From Pristionchus mayeri (Eukaryota; Nematoda; Chromadorea; Rhabditida; Neodiplogasteridae): a DNA stretch of 64,000 nt. Shown here in pieces: positions 20,392-34,000 of the stretch; within the stretch, counting starts at the first letter, position 1, and each line of letters begins with the position of its first letter. The translations under genes and the position numbers were made by a program. Under the pieces are notes generated by a model. It did not search any database. It was not told the origin of the DNA and saw nothing but the letters and a program-made list of their open reading frames with translations. The DNA lies in assembly GCA_036245805.1 (NCBI GenBank), contig BTRK01000003.1, positions 43,886,044 through 43,950,043 on the forward strand. Direction: 5' to 3'.

Positions 20392-23098
20392 AAACTGAAA
20401 CAGAGCAATATTTGACAAGGTTGGAGCTCTGCCATTCGATCACAAATCGCAATCTTCATGTCGCCAGAGAGTTGCTTGTACTCGGGGAACCAATTAGTTT
20501 AATAACATTTTCAATAAACAATGTATAGTCATCAGTTCTTAGATGATTCATGTACGTAATTATACTCGCTACGTCCCTATGTTATTAGTCCCATCGATCC
20601 ATAGGAACACTAGAGATATGGAACATGGTACGTGGAAGAAACGTTAGGAAATTTGCTTCACACCTTCATCATTTGGTGCAGATCCTTGGAATTGGTGAAC
20701 GACTGGAGGCACTGCTCCTGATATTCAGTATGTTTTAAAGATTTTACAAACGGCCTTGAACCACTGAGGTGGATCCAAATCGAAAAATATAATTTAAAAA
20801 AATATAATTTGAAAAAATATTTCCCCTAATGACTTGTGATACTTGTGCTATATAAAAAGATAATTCACACCTTAAGAGCGGGCATATTGAATTGCTCTGA
20901 TAGAAGCAACTTCTTAACTAATTCGACTCCCTTCGTCTGCGTGAGATACTCCTTCGCTTGTAGTGTGAGCCTCTGAATGGAAATAACGAAATATATACAG
21001 GTGCGTAAAAAGTATGGTGACAACTTTGAGCACGAATATTTCGTAACTTCTGCAAAGCTGTTAATTCCGGTTATAACAAATATTTGTACAACGATCGGAT
21101 CGGTGTGTTCAGTGCGCGTGCTAATTAGTGTCCCCTAGGCATGGTTCACCCTCAACAAATAAGTCAAACTATCGGGTTGGCTTCAAACTACTCCTTCGCT
21201 TGGAGGGTCACCATCTGAATAAAAAAAAGAAATGGAAATGGCCAAAGACCTAGAATAGGCTTTGGTTTATAGTTAGACAGATTATATTTTGCCAAATGAG
21301 TAGTCATAGATCGATCAAATATTGATGAAAAATATGGACATAGTAAGCAAACCTCCATGAGAAATTTGTCTGAAAGCTTCAGAATGTGTGGCACCGTACG
21401 GTCTGAAAATACATTTCAGAAAACAATTTCATTTAAATTATAATATTTAAAAAAATTACCCGTTATCTTCAATGTCCCGAGGTAGAACGGATGGAGTAAG
21501 TCGAGGAACTCCTGAAAATATATTTCGCTGATGCATAAGTTTTTTCCAATTTCGGAGGCGTAATTCAAAGTCTCCTAAAAAGCGTCGTTCAAATCCAATC
21601 AGTTCTAATCCGCAGCATTATGTAGGGGTATAGTTCACACCTATAATCATATGTTAGAATTGTGCCGTGCTTTTAAATTATTAGAGAAATCAATCGTTAA
21701 CCACGATCGAAATTTTTCAATAAAATTTTGAAAGTGTTGTGCTCGCTGTTTCTTTGCAGGGAAAATAGACTGGACATCTTCACAAACATTATTGAGAAGC
21801 CCCTTGAATGCTCTTTCAAAAAAGTGGTTGAATGCGGTGCTAGCTTACTCAATCCCAGGATTAGAGAATAGCAAATGAGCCACGTAGAAAATAAATCACA
21901 CTTGAGTTGGCACCTTTCCTGCCTTTTGTGTTATAGATGCTGACTTTTGTATAGGGGCGCTTTAATCTTACTTTATGGGGTAACTTTACCATTCGTGAAA
22001 TTTGAGACCTCGCATCATCCCCTTTTCAAAATTGAGAAGGATCGAAAAATCCGAATATTGACCTCAAAGAACAAAATTTTGACTTTCAGTTGTTATTTTT
22101 GGAGTACCATTTCTGACTTCTCAGGAATCCCATGACTATGTGAAGCTAATAAGGGATAGTTCGAGGGTAGCTGATGCAGATAAACACAAAAATGTGGGAC
22201 TGCCATCTATCATCTAATCAGGAAGCTTTGAAATACACTGATTTCGATGTGTAAATTTCGTCATATTAGTGTTGATGACTGCAGCTTCTGATTGAAAGGA
22301 TGAAAGCCCACCATAAAGCAAATGTAAGCTCCGCATGTAGGAAGCTTCATGATGAAATAGGTTTGGTTTCGATAGGCCAATTTGTGAGGATGCGCAGTAA
22401 ACGAAACGACATTTTGGTCATGGCGAACTGAACCCGATTCTGAAATTTGCACCTTATGTGAACTGGTCTTTTGTGACAAATCCGAATTACATGTGTTATT
22501 GTGATGTACGTTCATCACACTTCACGATAGTGTTGATTATTTTGCCCAATCACGACTCACTGGAAAGATTTAATCGCAGCTACATTCGTTGCCACGGCTA
22601 CTTTGACTTCACACTATGACCACTAAGCGTTCTCAAGAGGTCTGGAATAAAGTGCACTAAAGAGAACATCCATGCACTAATAATATATAAAGATCAAAAT
22701 GATAATCAATTAGGACCAAAGACCAGAATAAGTGAAACAATTAAAAGTAAAAATTGGAAAAAACTTATGCATCAGCCTAATAAATAAAATATGAATGAAA
22801 ACATGGAAATATCATTAAATACCTCGTAGACAACATCCTTTATCTCTACTTCTTTCTTTCCATTCTCAGCGAAATCACCGAAGAAGAGGTTTTCGAAGAA
22901 GGGAGAATGAATGGCGAGAAGCTGAACAAATAAAATATTTTTTTTGTTTTTTTCAACAAAAAAAGTGAGAACATCGATAACTTTAAAGTATACCTCTCTT
23001 GACACGTGCACTTTCTTATTTCCAATCTTCAGAATGACATCATTTCTGTTGAACGAGCTAATGGTCTTAAATTTATCAGAAGTGGAAGAGCATATCAT
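20392..23098 (-). pseudogene. Decayed inverted copy of the BTB gene exons
   Basis: Exons on the minus strand match those of the plus-strand BTB gene one for one: 23098-22995 (NDVILKIGNKKVHVSRE), 22921-22823 (LLAIH..ENLFFGDF), 21511-21460 (EFLDLLHPFYLGTLKIT), 21402-21353, 20972-20871 (LQAKEYLTQTKGVE), 20717-20664 and about 20484-20392 (EYKQLSGDMKIAICDRM). Exon phases agree, and individual frames are open. Signs of decay: the last exon has no AG acceptor (the plus copy has CCAG, here TTGG); part of the LQAKE exon is duplicated at 21214-21190 beside a foreign 190-bp stretch; the intron 22822-21512 is greatly expanded; and the 5' (MATH-like) half is missing. Confidence 0.65.
21512..22822. other. 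Expanded intron with unidentified inserted DNA
   Basis: About 1.3 kb between two BTB-type exons that are only about 50 bp apart in the plus copy. It contains several short minus-strand ORFs (for example 22518-22261) with no recognisable domain. An old transposon insertion is likely but unidentified. Confidence 0.4.
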
Positions 23099-23470
23099 GT
23101 GGATGCTACCGTTAAATAATTGTGGAAATCCAGCATTCCAGTTTCGCTAATTTTAACTACATTCGCTCCTCGAGAGAGTGTGAAATTCCGTTTTCAAGTG
23201 TTTATCGGAAACATTGACCCTCTCTTACTGACTTCACAAAAATACAGCGATTGTATCGCATTCGTTTTGTTTAAGCAGCGGCCTGAACACACTACTCAAA
23301 AACCGGTCAATTCGTCACTTTTTGGAAAAATATTTTTTACTGCGGAACGAAGTGGAATTGATTCACATAAACCAAATAATGCAGCTATTGTCACTCAAAT
23401 AATGCCAAAGTTGTCCTGGACACAAGTGAACCACAAGCGAGTAAACTATAGAAAAGTCTTGGAGCGAAAC

Positions 23471-23623
23471 TTATGAATCAACCTGACAAAAGATATAAGA
23501 AATCGTCTTTCGTACATGAGTGAAGCCTATTTTCATCGGTGGTCCGGGCCGTCTGAATCTGACAGCGACGTCCCTGTAGTCCAGATAAGGACAATAATCA
23601 CTATACTGTCTTGTGAACCCCAT
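23471..23623 (-). CDS. Possible orphan exon upstream of the BTB copy
   Basis: A 50-residue minus-strand frame starting MGFTRQYSDYCPYLDYRDV and containing RFRRPGPPMKIGF. Codon use looks protein-like, and it lies 5' of the minus BTB copy. It may be one of that locus's missing 5' exons or an unrelated fragment. No family was recognised. Confidence 0.25.
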   Translation of the reverse strand: MGFTRQYSDYCPYLDYRDVAVRFRRPGPPMKIGFTHVRKTISYIFCQVDS

Positions 23624-23754
23624 GTAACTCTACCGCTTGAAAATACGAACTTTTGGATTGGCCGTAATTCTGTGAAGGAAGAGCGCATGTGATATCGATA
23701 ATACTTGTTTATAGCGCGAGATGCAATGTTAGATTGATCGAAAGATGCGTCAAT

Positions 23755-23838
23755 AAATTATTAAATTACTAAATTATTAAAATATTAAATTATTAAATTA
23801 TTAAATTATTAAATTATTAAATCAATAAATTATTAAAT
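23755..23838. repeat. (AAATTATT)n low-complexity tract
   Basis: Imperfect tandem TTAAATTA units over about 80 bp. Confidence 0.85.
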
Positions 23839-23946
23839 TATCATTACGATTCGACAATTGCTTGCTTCAGTTCTTGATTACATTCGGAATAATGAGATCG
23901 ATCATATCTAATATGAGATATAGGCCGGCGGGTGGCTAAATACCGT

Positions 23947-26930
23947 TTATATGATAGTGTTGTAAAAAAAGTCTGATAAGGTCACCTCAGTCACTTCATA
24001 GTTGAGAAAATCAAACATTTCACTGTAAAACCATTCAATCGTTTCAAGTACCTGAAATTTAGGATTTTTGCTCTAGTATTGTAACCATTTAGATAATTGG
24101 TTGTCTAATGATCTGCAATTGCGTTGACTACTCTAACAATACATGCAAGCTCTTACCCATTTTATGGAGTTAATAATTTCCTCCTGTATGTTGTTATTGC
24201 AGGAAGCATAAACACCGTTAACCTGCGTTTATCAATTGCTTTGTTGCAATGTACTGTTTTAGAGTTTAAGTGAATAATCGTTATTATCCTACCGCTCGAA
24301 GTCATCGGCGCATATATACCTGTTTGTTTGACTTTCCCAGATCGAACTATGCGAACCTAAATAAAATTTATCTAGAAACCCGCGGATTATAAAGATGGAT
24401 TTCGCGTGTTTCTTGTTCTCAAGTGAGACGGTCTTCGAATTGAACGAAATACGATTAATTTCATGAAACAGCTTTCCCACCCATATGCTACCCTCGTGCA
24501 GCTTCCAATCCGCTCCGAGTGTGTACAGACAGTGGCCAGTCTGCAACTTATCAGCGGTCACAGCGAATCTGGGGAGATCCACGAACTGTACGTAACCGAT
24601 ACCCGCACGAGAGCAATCACCCTGGTATCGTACAATGAATTAATTACAGCTATCACATCTCCCTAGGTTGCACCTGGAAAATATAGTGCTTATCAGTGAG
24701 CTTGATCGTTTTTCCGTCCTCGGTTTCGAATACATTAAACTGGGCCTCCTGAAATGCTCCCTCATTTTTCGTAGTTCAATATTTGCAATTTTACTCTCGC
24801 TATAACAGTATATTTGCATAGGGTATGTAATAATAAATTCATGCAAAGCCAAGGAAGAATCTCCGTACCTGATTTGGCATTCGATGCAGCCAAAATTGCA
24901 CCGGCACGTATTCTAATCGGCGGTAGTTTACTGCGAGTACCCAGTCCTGGAAAGCTCAATACAGTTTTCTCAATACAACAGGAATGCGCATTTGACACAG
25001 CAGGGTTTGCATTCTGAACCGAATTCTAAAGGATGTATGCGTTTTCATCATAAATCGTGTTTTAGAAGTATCGATAAATCGGAAAATGGTTTCAAAGGGG
25101 TTTAAGTCGTTCTCCATTAACCACCTGCTTGTTCAGTTGGTCCATTCGCTTGATCGATCCGTCCATTAACTGCACTGTCATGTCATCCGAGAAGCACAAC
25201 ATCGATTGAATACCGCCATTCAATGGGACGAGTGCACTATACACTGGAGCGCCTCCGTCATATGGTGAAACAGGGGGAACCTGGACTTGGATGGTATTTT
25301 CCAAATGGCCTAGTTGTATTACGAGGTGTTTTGTTTGTGAAAAAACAAAGGATTCAGGTTGAAAAGTAGTTGCGAATGACAATACTTTCAGTTATTCTAC
25401 AATTGGTGTTGGGCAAATGTTATTCACTTGAAATGTCTGTGCTATCGCGCCATCATTATCAGGGATTAAATCGGCAAGGGTTGAATCTGCAAACACAATT
25501 TGTTTGCGGAATATGAGACAGCATCGCTATTCAACCTGAGGGATCAGGACATGTCATACGACGAATCGATACATCATATTGATACCTGTAAAGGGAATCA
25601 ACTTTTCGATTTTGACTAGGATTAATTTCTCAAGAAATTACAGTTAGAGAAAACGGAGAATGAAGTGATATATTTATATTATAATGAATTCATTAGTCTT
25701 ATTAAACACACGATCCATCCACGAGTTCGACCTTCTTCACACTGGAGATGTAGTCGAACGATGTCTGACCTTCATCAGATGAGAACACCTAATGCGGTTA
25801 AATGAAAAAAAAAACAGAAACAGATCTTCACTTAAATTTCTCCCTTCAATGTGCGAATTCCCTTTCTCGCACACTGCTATCTTTTTAAAAATTCCCTTTG
25901 ATATACTCTTACCTCTCCACCTAGCGCCATTTGCCCGGCTCGCAAGGATGCGACACCTCGGTCCTCAGACTGTTGTAACACTACCAGCGTGCAACACTGG
26001 AGCAGCATTCTGTATCATTATTCGTTTGCAGAGGATACACAGTTTCGACTTGGTCAATTCAATATGATACTTCGAGCATACTAAAAGCACAGTGCCTGGG
26101 ATTAATTACGCGTTATCTTACTGGGATATTAATGCGTTGAGCAAGGGAGCTATGCCGCCAACCCATTGGTTTGATCCGGAGCAGCTTCTAGAGGCAAATG
26201 TTGGCTCGCAGAACTGTAAATTCGTATTGACCATTTAGCTTCTACAATAGTCATTTGAAAGAGCACAGTAATGTCATAACTTATGGGCAGGCATATTTTC
26301 GGTTTTAAAAGAATCATGATTAAGTCACTACCGCAATCTGGGGTCGAGAGTAGCGCAGATCCCGGAAACCGTAAGCTGGTATCGAGCTAGGCCCAGGGCG
26401 AAAAATCCATCGAAATGGCTGTGTCGATAAAGTAATTCAATTTGGAAACAAAATAAATTGTCTGATACAACACAAAGTATCGATCAAGATACATTCATTA
26501 CGCTATATTAAACGAACTCGTTGATGCGATAGAAGATCCCTGATGATGGCGTTGCGGGGAGTCCGTTGGGTGCCCATCCAAAACATAGTGGACGTGCGCA
26601 TCCCAGGACGGGTTGTCCATCATGAAGAATCTAGACGGTCAAAGGTAACAAAAGCGACTGGGAGTGGTGGGAAGAGTTAACAAGGAGCTTAAAATGGTTC
26701 TCATTTTGTGAGTGACTGCGGGAGAAGTGACGTGGATGAACAGAATCGCTAGTACCTACTAGGTTTCTTCATTTACCACATTCTCTCATCTCCCATTGTG
26801 CATTGAAGGGACGATTGTGCAAAGTGCGAAAACTACAGATTACCTCGAGTGAGAATGGTATGGCGGAGTCGCCGCAGAAGGAGGAATTGATGAGAACTAC
26901 GAGGAGGGAAGAGGCAAGGATAAACAGCAT
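23947..26930 (-). CDS. wrt: Warthog (hedgehog-related, Hint/Hog) protein
   Basis: Exon 26930-26844 gives a signal peptide (MLFILASSLLVVLINSSFCG) ending in DSAIPFSLE, the start of a Wart domain. The domain continues in 26630-26514 (VLGCARPLCFGWAPNGLP), 26418-26332, 26213-26122, 26009-25913 (RMALGGE-type end) and 25788-25710. A linker exon (25486-25428) leads to the Hog domain: MLCFSDDMTVQLMDGS (autocatalytic Cys) at about 25205-25125, then 24946-24869 (VPVQFWLHRMPNQ), 24748-24674 (LTDKHYIFQ), about 24620-24450 (FAVTADKLQTGHCLYT), QTGIYAPMTSS at about 24320, 24222-24157 (VNGVYASCNN) and 24051-23947 (TAA). The Hint module should self-cleave the secreted precursor. Two joins are unresolved: linker to Hog, where an in-frame TAA lies near 25393, and the exon around TGIYAP. 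A larger upstream frame to 27143 exists, but the signal peptide argues for 26930. Confidence 0.88.
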
Positions 26931-28076
26931 TTGAGTGGAAAGGCGAAGCTCGGCGAATGGCTTGCTTTTTTTGGGGCGCGCGCTTTTAGCACCTTGCTCG
27001 GATAACCTTGCACGCTGGAAAGCGTGCAAGTAGAAAAGGAATGTTGCGATGAAGGTACGGATCAGGGACATTTGGGTATTCGAGGTTGAAACATGAATGT
27101 GTATGATCCTTCTCATGGAAAATGACACAACTATCTCATGCACATATATTGGCGCAGCGTTTTAAATTACACTCTGGAACTGATCATCGGGAAAAGTGTA
27201 CTACTTTGACTGCTCATTGATCACTATTTCTCCCTCACTTCTTCCCTTATGTTCACAGTTTGCATTGGGAGAAGATCAACAATCGTGCTGAATGCGATTT
27301 TTCGGGATGGTTCGGATCGAAACAAGTGCCAATTCGATGGGGAATCTTGAACAGTCGTTTATTATGTTTTCACTATACTGTGTGTAGAGAAAGATTCTCA
27401 TGGAATCGCAAATTGGACATGGATAGCTTTATCTTGTTCATCTGTCCTTGTATCATGGTAACTTTTAAGGGATATCATTGCAATTTTTTCTATACAGTGG
27501 TCGACGGCTTATCGACGCATTTGGCCAAGGATCCTTGACCTACCCTTTCAGTAAATTTCGCCGTCATTGATATGACCTTGAGCTGCGTGTTTCACTTACA
27601 AAACAAGCTGCGGGTGCTCAGCGTCCTTCCATTGTCCCTGGGAGGGACAAAACGATACACCGATATGGGTCGAATAGCAAGCAATATTTCGGGTACTACG
27701 ACCTAATTCAAACCTATCGATCTCGCGTGAGATGCAAAATGTGTTCGTGAATGTCAGGTTATATGTCTTCCAAACTTTGGCACAATTTCATGTTTCACCA
27801 TAATCAGTTATCTGAAGAGAGCAAACATACAAAAATGCATTTGTCGTTCATTTATAGTTTTCCGGTGTATTTCACAACACAGATTGCATAACTTATAGTT
27901 TTCCCATTTTGATGGTGCGGATGGGCGGGAAAGGTGTTGCTTTTTTTCGATCGATGTCCTTGGGCCCTCATACATAAGGGAGTGAGGTGCGTTTCAATTG
28001 TTTGATCGCAAGTACCGCACATCCGGTTAATCTTTGCATTTATTCTATGTCTTTAGACAAATGAACATTATTTCAG
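26931..28076. promoter_or_regulatory. Divergent intergenic region (wrt / secreted C-rich gene)
   Basis: About 1.1 kb between two divergently transcribed genes for secreted proteins, so it should hold both promoters. The ATG of the plus gene follows ATTTCAG immediately, a possible trans-splice acceptor. A 92-residue plus ORF (27260-27538) has no recognisable domain. No discrete element can be named. Confidence 0.4.
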
Positions 28077-31000
28077 ATGCGGTTCATTCTGGCTGCCGCG
28101 CTTGCTTCATCAGTGCATTCTTGTCTTCCGATTATACCCTTCGAAGACGGGATTGCTGCTCCACCACGTATTTATTTTCAATTCCTTTATTTATTTTCCG
28201 TAGAAATCGACTGAGATGAATCAAAGAGGAAAACGTTAGCATTGACTGTGATAAATGCCATTATTTAGCGTGCAACCACTGCGCGGCCAAGATCCCCAAA
28301 GACAATGTCGGTCTAGTTGCTCTGTCAGTGACTAAGCACGACGATCAGTGTGCTGTCGGTGTTTGCCAAGATGGATGTAAGTGTATTTTTTTATTTTTTT
28401 TTCAAAATGTTGGATGCTTTGAAAGATATAAAAATATTATATTTACTTACATTGGTAATACCTAGAAATATAAATTTGATTTTGGGAAATCGACCACTCG
28501 GAAGGGTTCGAATGGGAAGAAATTATTTCGAAATAACAACCCCGGAATCATGAGAATGCAAATATTTTCGATGGTTTCGGAATTTTTTTTCTGGAAATTA
28601 GGGATTGGAAGCAAATTTCGTAAACCTTATAAATGAACTTATTCAAATAAAGGTTTTCGGCCCTAATGTGACACCGTAGTAGAATACGCATTCCAGTTGT
28701 CAAGTTGTAAATGTAAAAAGCAATATAAGGAACGGAAAGTGCATTAGAGCTGGTCCTTAAGCTGTCCTATGGTTCACGAAATGTTGCTTCCAACGTCAAA
28801 CTTCCAAAAAAAAATCCGAAACCATCATTCCTCAGAAAGTATTTGCATTCTCACTCTTTCCCAAATTATTGTCTTCCGATTCATTCCGTTCCATTCGAAT
28901 CCTTCTGAACGGTCCACTTCCAAAGTGAGATTTCCGAAAAGAAATATATATCTCGATGTAATACCCTTACATTATATTTGCAGATATTTTAACGGAGGTG
29001 AATGACGATGGAAGTATAATCGGACAATTGGAGGGGGCGAGCAAAGTTACTTGCAGTAAAGACGGACTATGGACGGTACGATACACCCATAGTTTAAAAT
29101 GAATATATAATTTCACATCAATCTCAGAGCAAGGGAAACTACAAGTACGTGATGTGCAAGCGAGGTGAGTAAGCATACAGCCTTATTTGAGCTTTCTGGA
29201 TTTTGTTTTGTTTATATTTTCAATCTTCGAAAAAGAGTGTAAAGATAAAACATAAAATTGGTACAAAAGTAAAAAAACAGTTTCATACTATAATAATTGT
29301 GCTCATTCCTTTCAGTGTGTAAGCAATACGGAAAGGCGCCCCGTGCAAAGACTCCTTTGAATGCGTGGCGCCGAAGACATCGACAACTACAAAAATTGAG
29401 TGCCCCCCGACGCACTCTGTTATATTCTTAGTAATATTTTCAAATAATATTTTCGTAGTGAATAATACGCGTTATAGCGAAATATAAATCCATAACTATT
29501 CAGACTGGACCAACCGGAGCATCTTTCTCATCCGATTCGCTAATGTGTAATGCAAACGGAGAATGGGAAAGCAACAACGGAGAAATTCCTGACGACACTT
29601 TGAATGAAGCCGCTTGTTGCAATCAAGGTTTGAACCGTACTTTTTGAATTGATAGAACATGCAATACTGAAAGAAACTACTCGACGAGCGTAGTCCGATT
29701 TTTTGTACGTATTTTTGGCGCAATGACTGTATTTCAGCATAAAACAAAAACAAGCCTGAAATCTGTTTATCGAGTTCTCAGATTGTGGAATGTGCAATGG
29801 CGCTCCATTCGAAACGCCTTCTCTGAAAGCGAACCAAGAACTAACGCGACTCCGACCGGCGATCCGGAAGGGTAAGCGAATCATGATGGTTACCGATTTT
29901 AAGAAAATGTATTAGTAAAAGGCGTTTAATATCACACGTATCACGAGCGAGTTGAAGGGTGCGGCAATAACACAAATATTATTTACCTAATCTTGTATAT
30001 CCAAAGTTGGAAGAATACCTAGCCAAGATTTTGCAAAAAAGTGAACCGGATTTTAGGATTTTTCCCGGTTTCGCACCTGGATCTCACTAGAAAATCGAGC
30101 TGAGAAGGGAATGTTGGAAAAATCGAACATGATTTGGTTATCCTAAGGCATGCCTGATACTCCCGCATACTCATTGTGCGGACATCATTTTGGATTGCAT
30201 TACACCTGGTAAACTCTTGGCATCTCCCACGTTGATAACTGTTATCACGGTTACAATGACAGACGAATTCAAAAATTGCCTCTGCTGACTCCAAGTCATT
30301 TTTCGAGCAATAAATGATCAAACAGGTGGACATCAAATCTTCAGAATGTTTATTTTATCAACGCTTCATTTAAAGCCAATTTTCTCAAAACGAATGGTTC
30401 TCGTTCAGATGAATGGACTCTTTAAATTTTACCTGCGTCTTTCCATAGTTTTTCGAGAAAATTTAATGTAGCGTGGTTAAAATGCACATTCTAAAGGTTT
30501 ATTCTGCATAGATCGATACAACAAATAAAAAATGAGCCGGGATGTCACTCAGATGTCATGGTTGCTAGGGGGGAAAAGCTCTCAAAGTGTGAGGTGCCGA
30601 AATGAAAAGCCCAAAATGAAATCTACATAATGATACTTTGGGGAAGTGTCGCACATGCCCCAGGACGACGAAATCCGATTAGAACTCTATCTCGATTCTC
30701 TCGAATGACAAAATCACTTGAATATTTCAATTCTCTTATTTTAGGCTGCTCATACATGTGCACTGGTGGGGACTCCCTGTTCGTATTTGATGGACAACCA
30801 CTAGGGGTGAGATCTTTTCGCGTATAATACACATTTTACCAAGGTTTTTTTTACATTTTAACACAGATATTCTGAGAGAACACAGGTGCATGGGAACAAC
30901 AAATTCAAACTGATTTAATCTTATCGGCACAATATCAGTTGACTTTTATATTCAAGTGGTGAAGCCGTAAAATCGAAACTACCTAAAAGCCGGCTCTCGA

Positions 31001-34000
31001 CATTTCAAAACTTCAAAAAAACCATAATATACTTCAACGTTAAGCTAGAAAGTAGTTCAAAAAAGCAAAATTACCGCCTTGACGAGTTCTACAAATCAAC
31101 TGTTCAGGACGTTTTAAAAAAATTCGATTTGAAATATATATGGACTGCAACGGTGTTAACGAACAAGCAAAACAATTCAAAAATTGGTAACACGGATATC
31201 AGGAGTCAGCGGAGGAGCCCGGGAACATTTCTCAAAAATTTGTTCCCGTTTGGGCTGATATTATGATGGGAGAATATCCTCGAGAGAAGATTTCGAAAAA
31301 TATAGGTCATTGGAGCCAGAACCGGCTTTTAGGAATTTTCCGGTTTTGCACCTTGCTATGATGTAACTTAGCTCCCAGATGAGCTAGCAAGGTACTCAAA
31401 ATGTGCGAAAAATTATTTTAAACAACTTTTATGTCGAGAACTTATCCGTAGGACAAAAAATAAAAAAATATGGACGAAAACACATTAACCATAGCGAAAA
31501 TTATTTTTTTTCACTATAATGCCGGCGACTATCCCGGGTTTTCTTTTCAAAAAATGAAAGTTTAGGCGAAATCTTGGCAACGGTGCTAACAAAATATCTC
31601 CAATTGTGATTCTCTAATGCTCAGAACAATACTAGTTGGCAGCAATGGAATTTTTTTTTCAGCATCAATTTTTCACAAGTTTGGGTGCTCAAAACTCGAG
31701 AATTCAGAATCATTGTCGCTCAACTAAGACAGTTTGTTTAAGTAGACCTCGCGTAATTTGAAAATTTCGATAATTGGAGGAAGGCATATGCTTTCCCTTC
31801 TATAAATATTCGCTCAAACTTGCGCCTACGGAGGAGTCCAAATTTGACAAAAATTGATATTGACGAAATGGTAGTGTACATTGAGTAGATTTGTACACTG
31901 AAAATATATTTGTGAGTGTTGAAAACTGAATACACGGAGAAAGTCACTAATTTGATAAAAATATTATAAATGAAATTTCTCATGAAACAATTTTTGAAAA
32001 ATAAAATTTGACAAGCGAGGTTGCGGTTTTTCAACTTGTTGTGAATCAATAGGTCATAAGCAGATTTTTAACTTACAAATCTACGCAATGTACACAACCA
32101 TTTCGTCAATATAAATTTTTGTCAAATTTGGACTCCTCCATAGACGCAAGTTTGAGCGAATATTTATAGAAGGCAAAGCATATGCCTTCTTCCAATTATC
32201 GAAATTTTCAAACTAGGTCTACTTAAACAAACTTTTTTAGTTGAGCGACAATGATTCTGAATTCTCGAGTTTTGAGCACCCAAACTTGTGAAAAATCGAT
32301 GCTGAAAAAATCGATTTTTCAAAATCCTGCAAAAATCTACTTTCTCCACGCCATAGTACTTCACACATCTTACAACTTCCATTGCTGCCAACTAGTATTG
32401 TTCTGAGCATTACGGAATCACAATTGGAGATATTTTGTTAGCACCGTTGCCAAGATTTCGCCTATAACGTCAAAAAAGTCAAAGGGTACCCTAATAAAAT
32501 TTTCTCTTCCTATTTTTCCCTGACGTATATTGACACGAACTTTTTTTTGAAAAGAAAACCCGGGATAGTCGCCTGCATTATAGTGAAAAAAGTTAATTTT
32601 AGAAATGGTTAATGTGTTTTCGTCCATAAGATTTTTATTTTTTGTCCTACGGATAAGTTCTCGACATAAAAGTTGTTTAAAATAATTTTCCGCACATTTT
32701 GAGTACCTTGCCAGCTCTCTAGCTCATCTGGGAGCTAAGTTACATCATAGCCAGGTGCAAAACCGGAAAATTCCTAAAAGCCGGCTCTGGCACCAATGAC
32801 CTATATTTTTCGAAATCTTCTCTCGAGGGTATTCTCCCATCATAATATCAGCCCAAACGGGAACTACTTTTTGAGAAATGTTCCCGCGATGTGTTTTTTT
32901 CATCCACCGACTCGTGATACACGTAGTAAGCAATTGAAAGCTATGCCTACCCCATTTCGACTTTTCACTTTAGTTTTTAATAAAAATGATCAAAAAAAGA
33001 GAACAACTATAATAAACATAAGTCAAAATGCCGACGCTTTCAGTCCAAGTGGAGCGCATCTCAAGTCACTCCTTTACTTCTACCTATCGCAAACTGAAAC
33101 AATCATTTTTGCCTGATTTGTGTTTAAATCGCGTAGAGTATTGTGTCTACATATTTGCCGCGTACAAGCAAGAACTAAATATATTTTTTTTGCTAGAAAC
33201 ACGCACCAAACATTAAACATACGTTCAACAGAAACGTAAATATGCGTGGATTACGGTAGTCTCAACTTTGAAATCTGTTTTTAAAAAAGGCGCAGACAGT
33301 ATATTTTTATTTTTTACGTATGATACGCGGAATAGTTTGCTGAAATAAATACCCAAAAATCTCGAACATACGTGTTGCGTCTTCCAAGGAAACACGAATT
33401 ATGCATTTTCACAACGGTAAAACGCTCAACTTTGACGGCCTCATTCTCTAATATCTGATATTTATTTTTATTTTTATTTTGAAAACAATTTGTTGTGCCT
33501 CATAATCTACAAATTCTGATAAAATGAAGCTTCAACACTTAGTTCTGAAAACGAGATTATTTTCGATCGCGTCGTACTTCTCCAGTTCTGCAACATGTCC
33601 TGTCTTCTCATGTTTGGCGTTCTTTCATTTTATGTTCATATTCATTCCAATCAATAAAATAGTTTAAAAATCGCATTAAATAGTTTTTTTAATGTTTTAA
33701 AATATTGAAAGAATTTGGCTTGAAAAGTACGGTAGTTTGAAAGCAAAAGCGTCGGAAGGAGGCAACCAATATTCCGTACTCAAAAATTCGGGCTGCCGTC
33801 CCTAGAAATATAGATAAGCTGTAAAAAACGAATTGTTGGTTCAAAAAAGTTGTTACCCTGAAAAAATTTTCCACGATTACTCAATTTTGTATTTCAAAAT
33901 CGGATTCTCCGTGCAATTCTACACCAGGGATATTGATTTCAGATCATTTTAACTTTTTCCCGGGAGGTTTCAGCGCTGGAAACACCGAAAACCTGTTTTT

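Noticed and set aside
23120..23476. 118-residue plus ORF opposite the BTB copy
   Set aside because: No recognisable domain or splice context; it overlaps better-supported minus-strand exons.
27260..27538. 92-residue plus ORF between wrt and the secreted gene
   Set aside because: Trp/Phe/Cys-rich but matches nothing recognisable; no phase-consistent neighbour exon.
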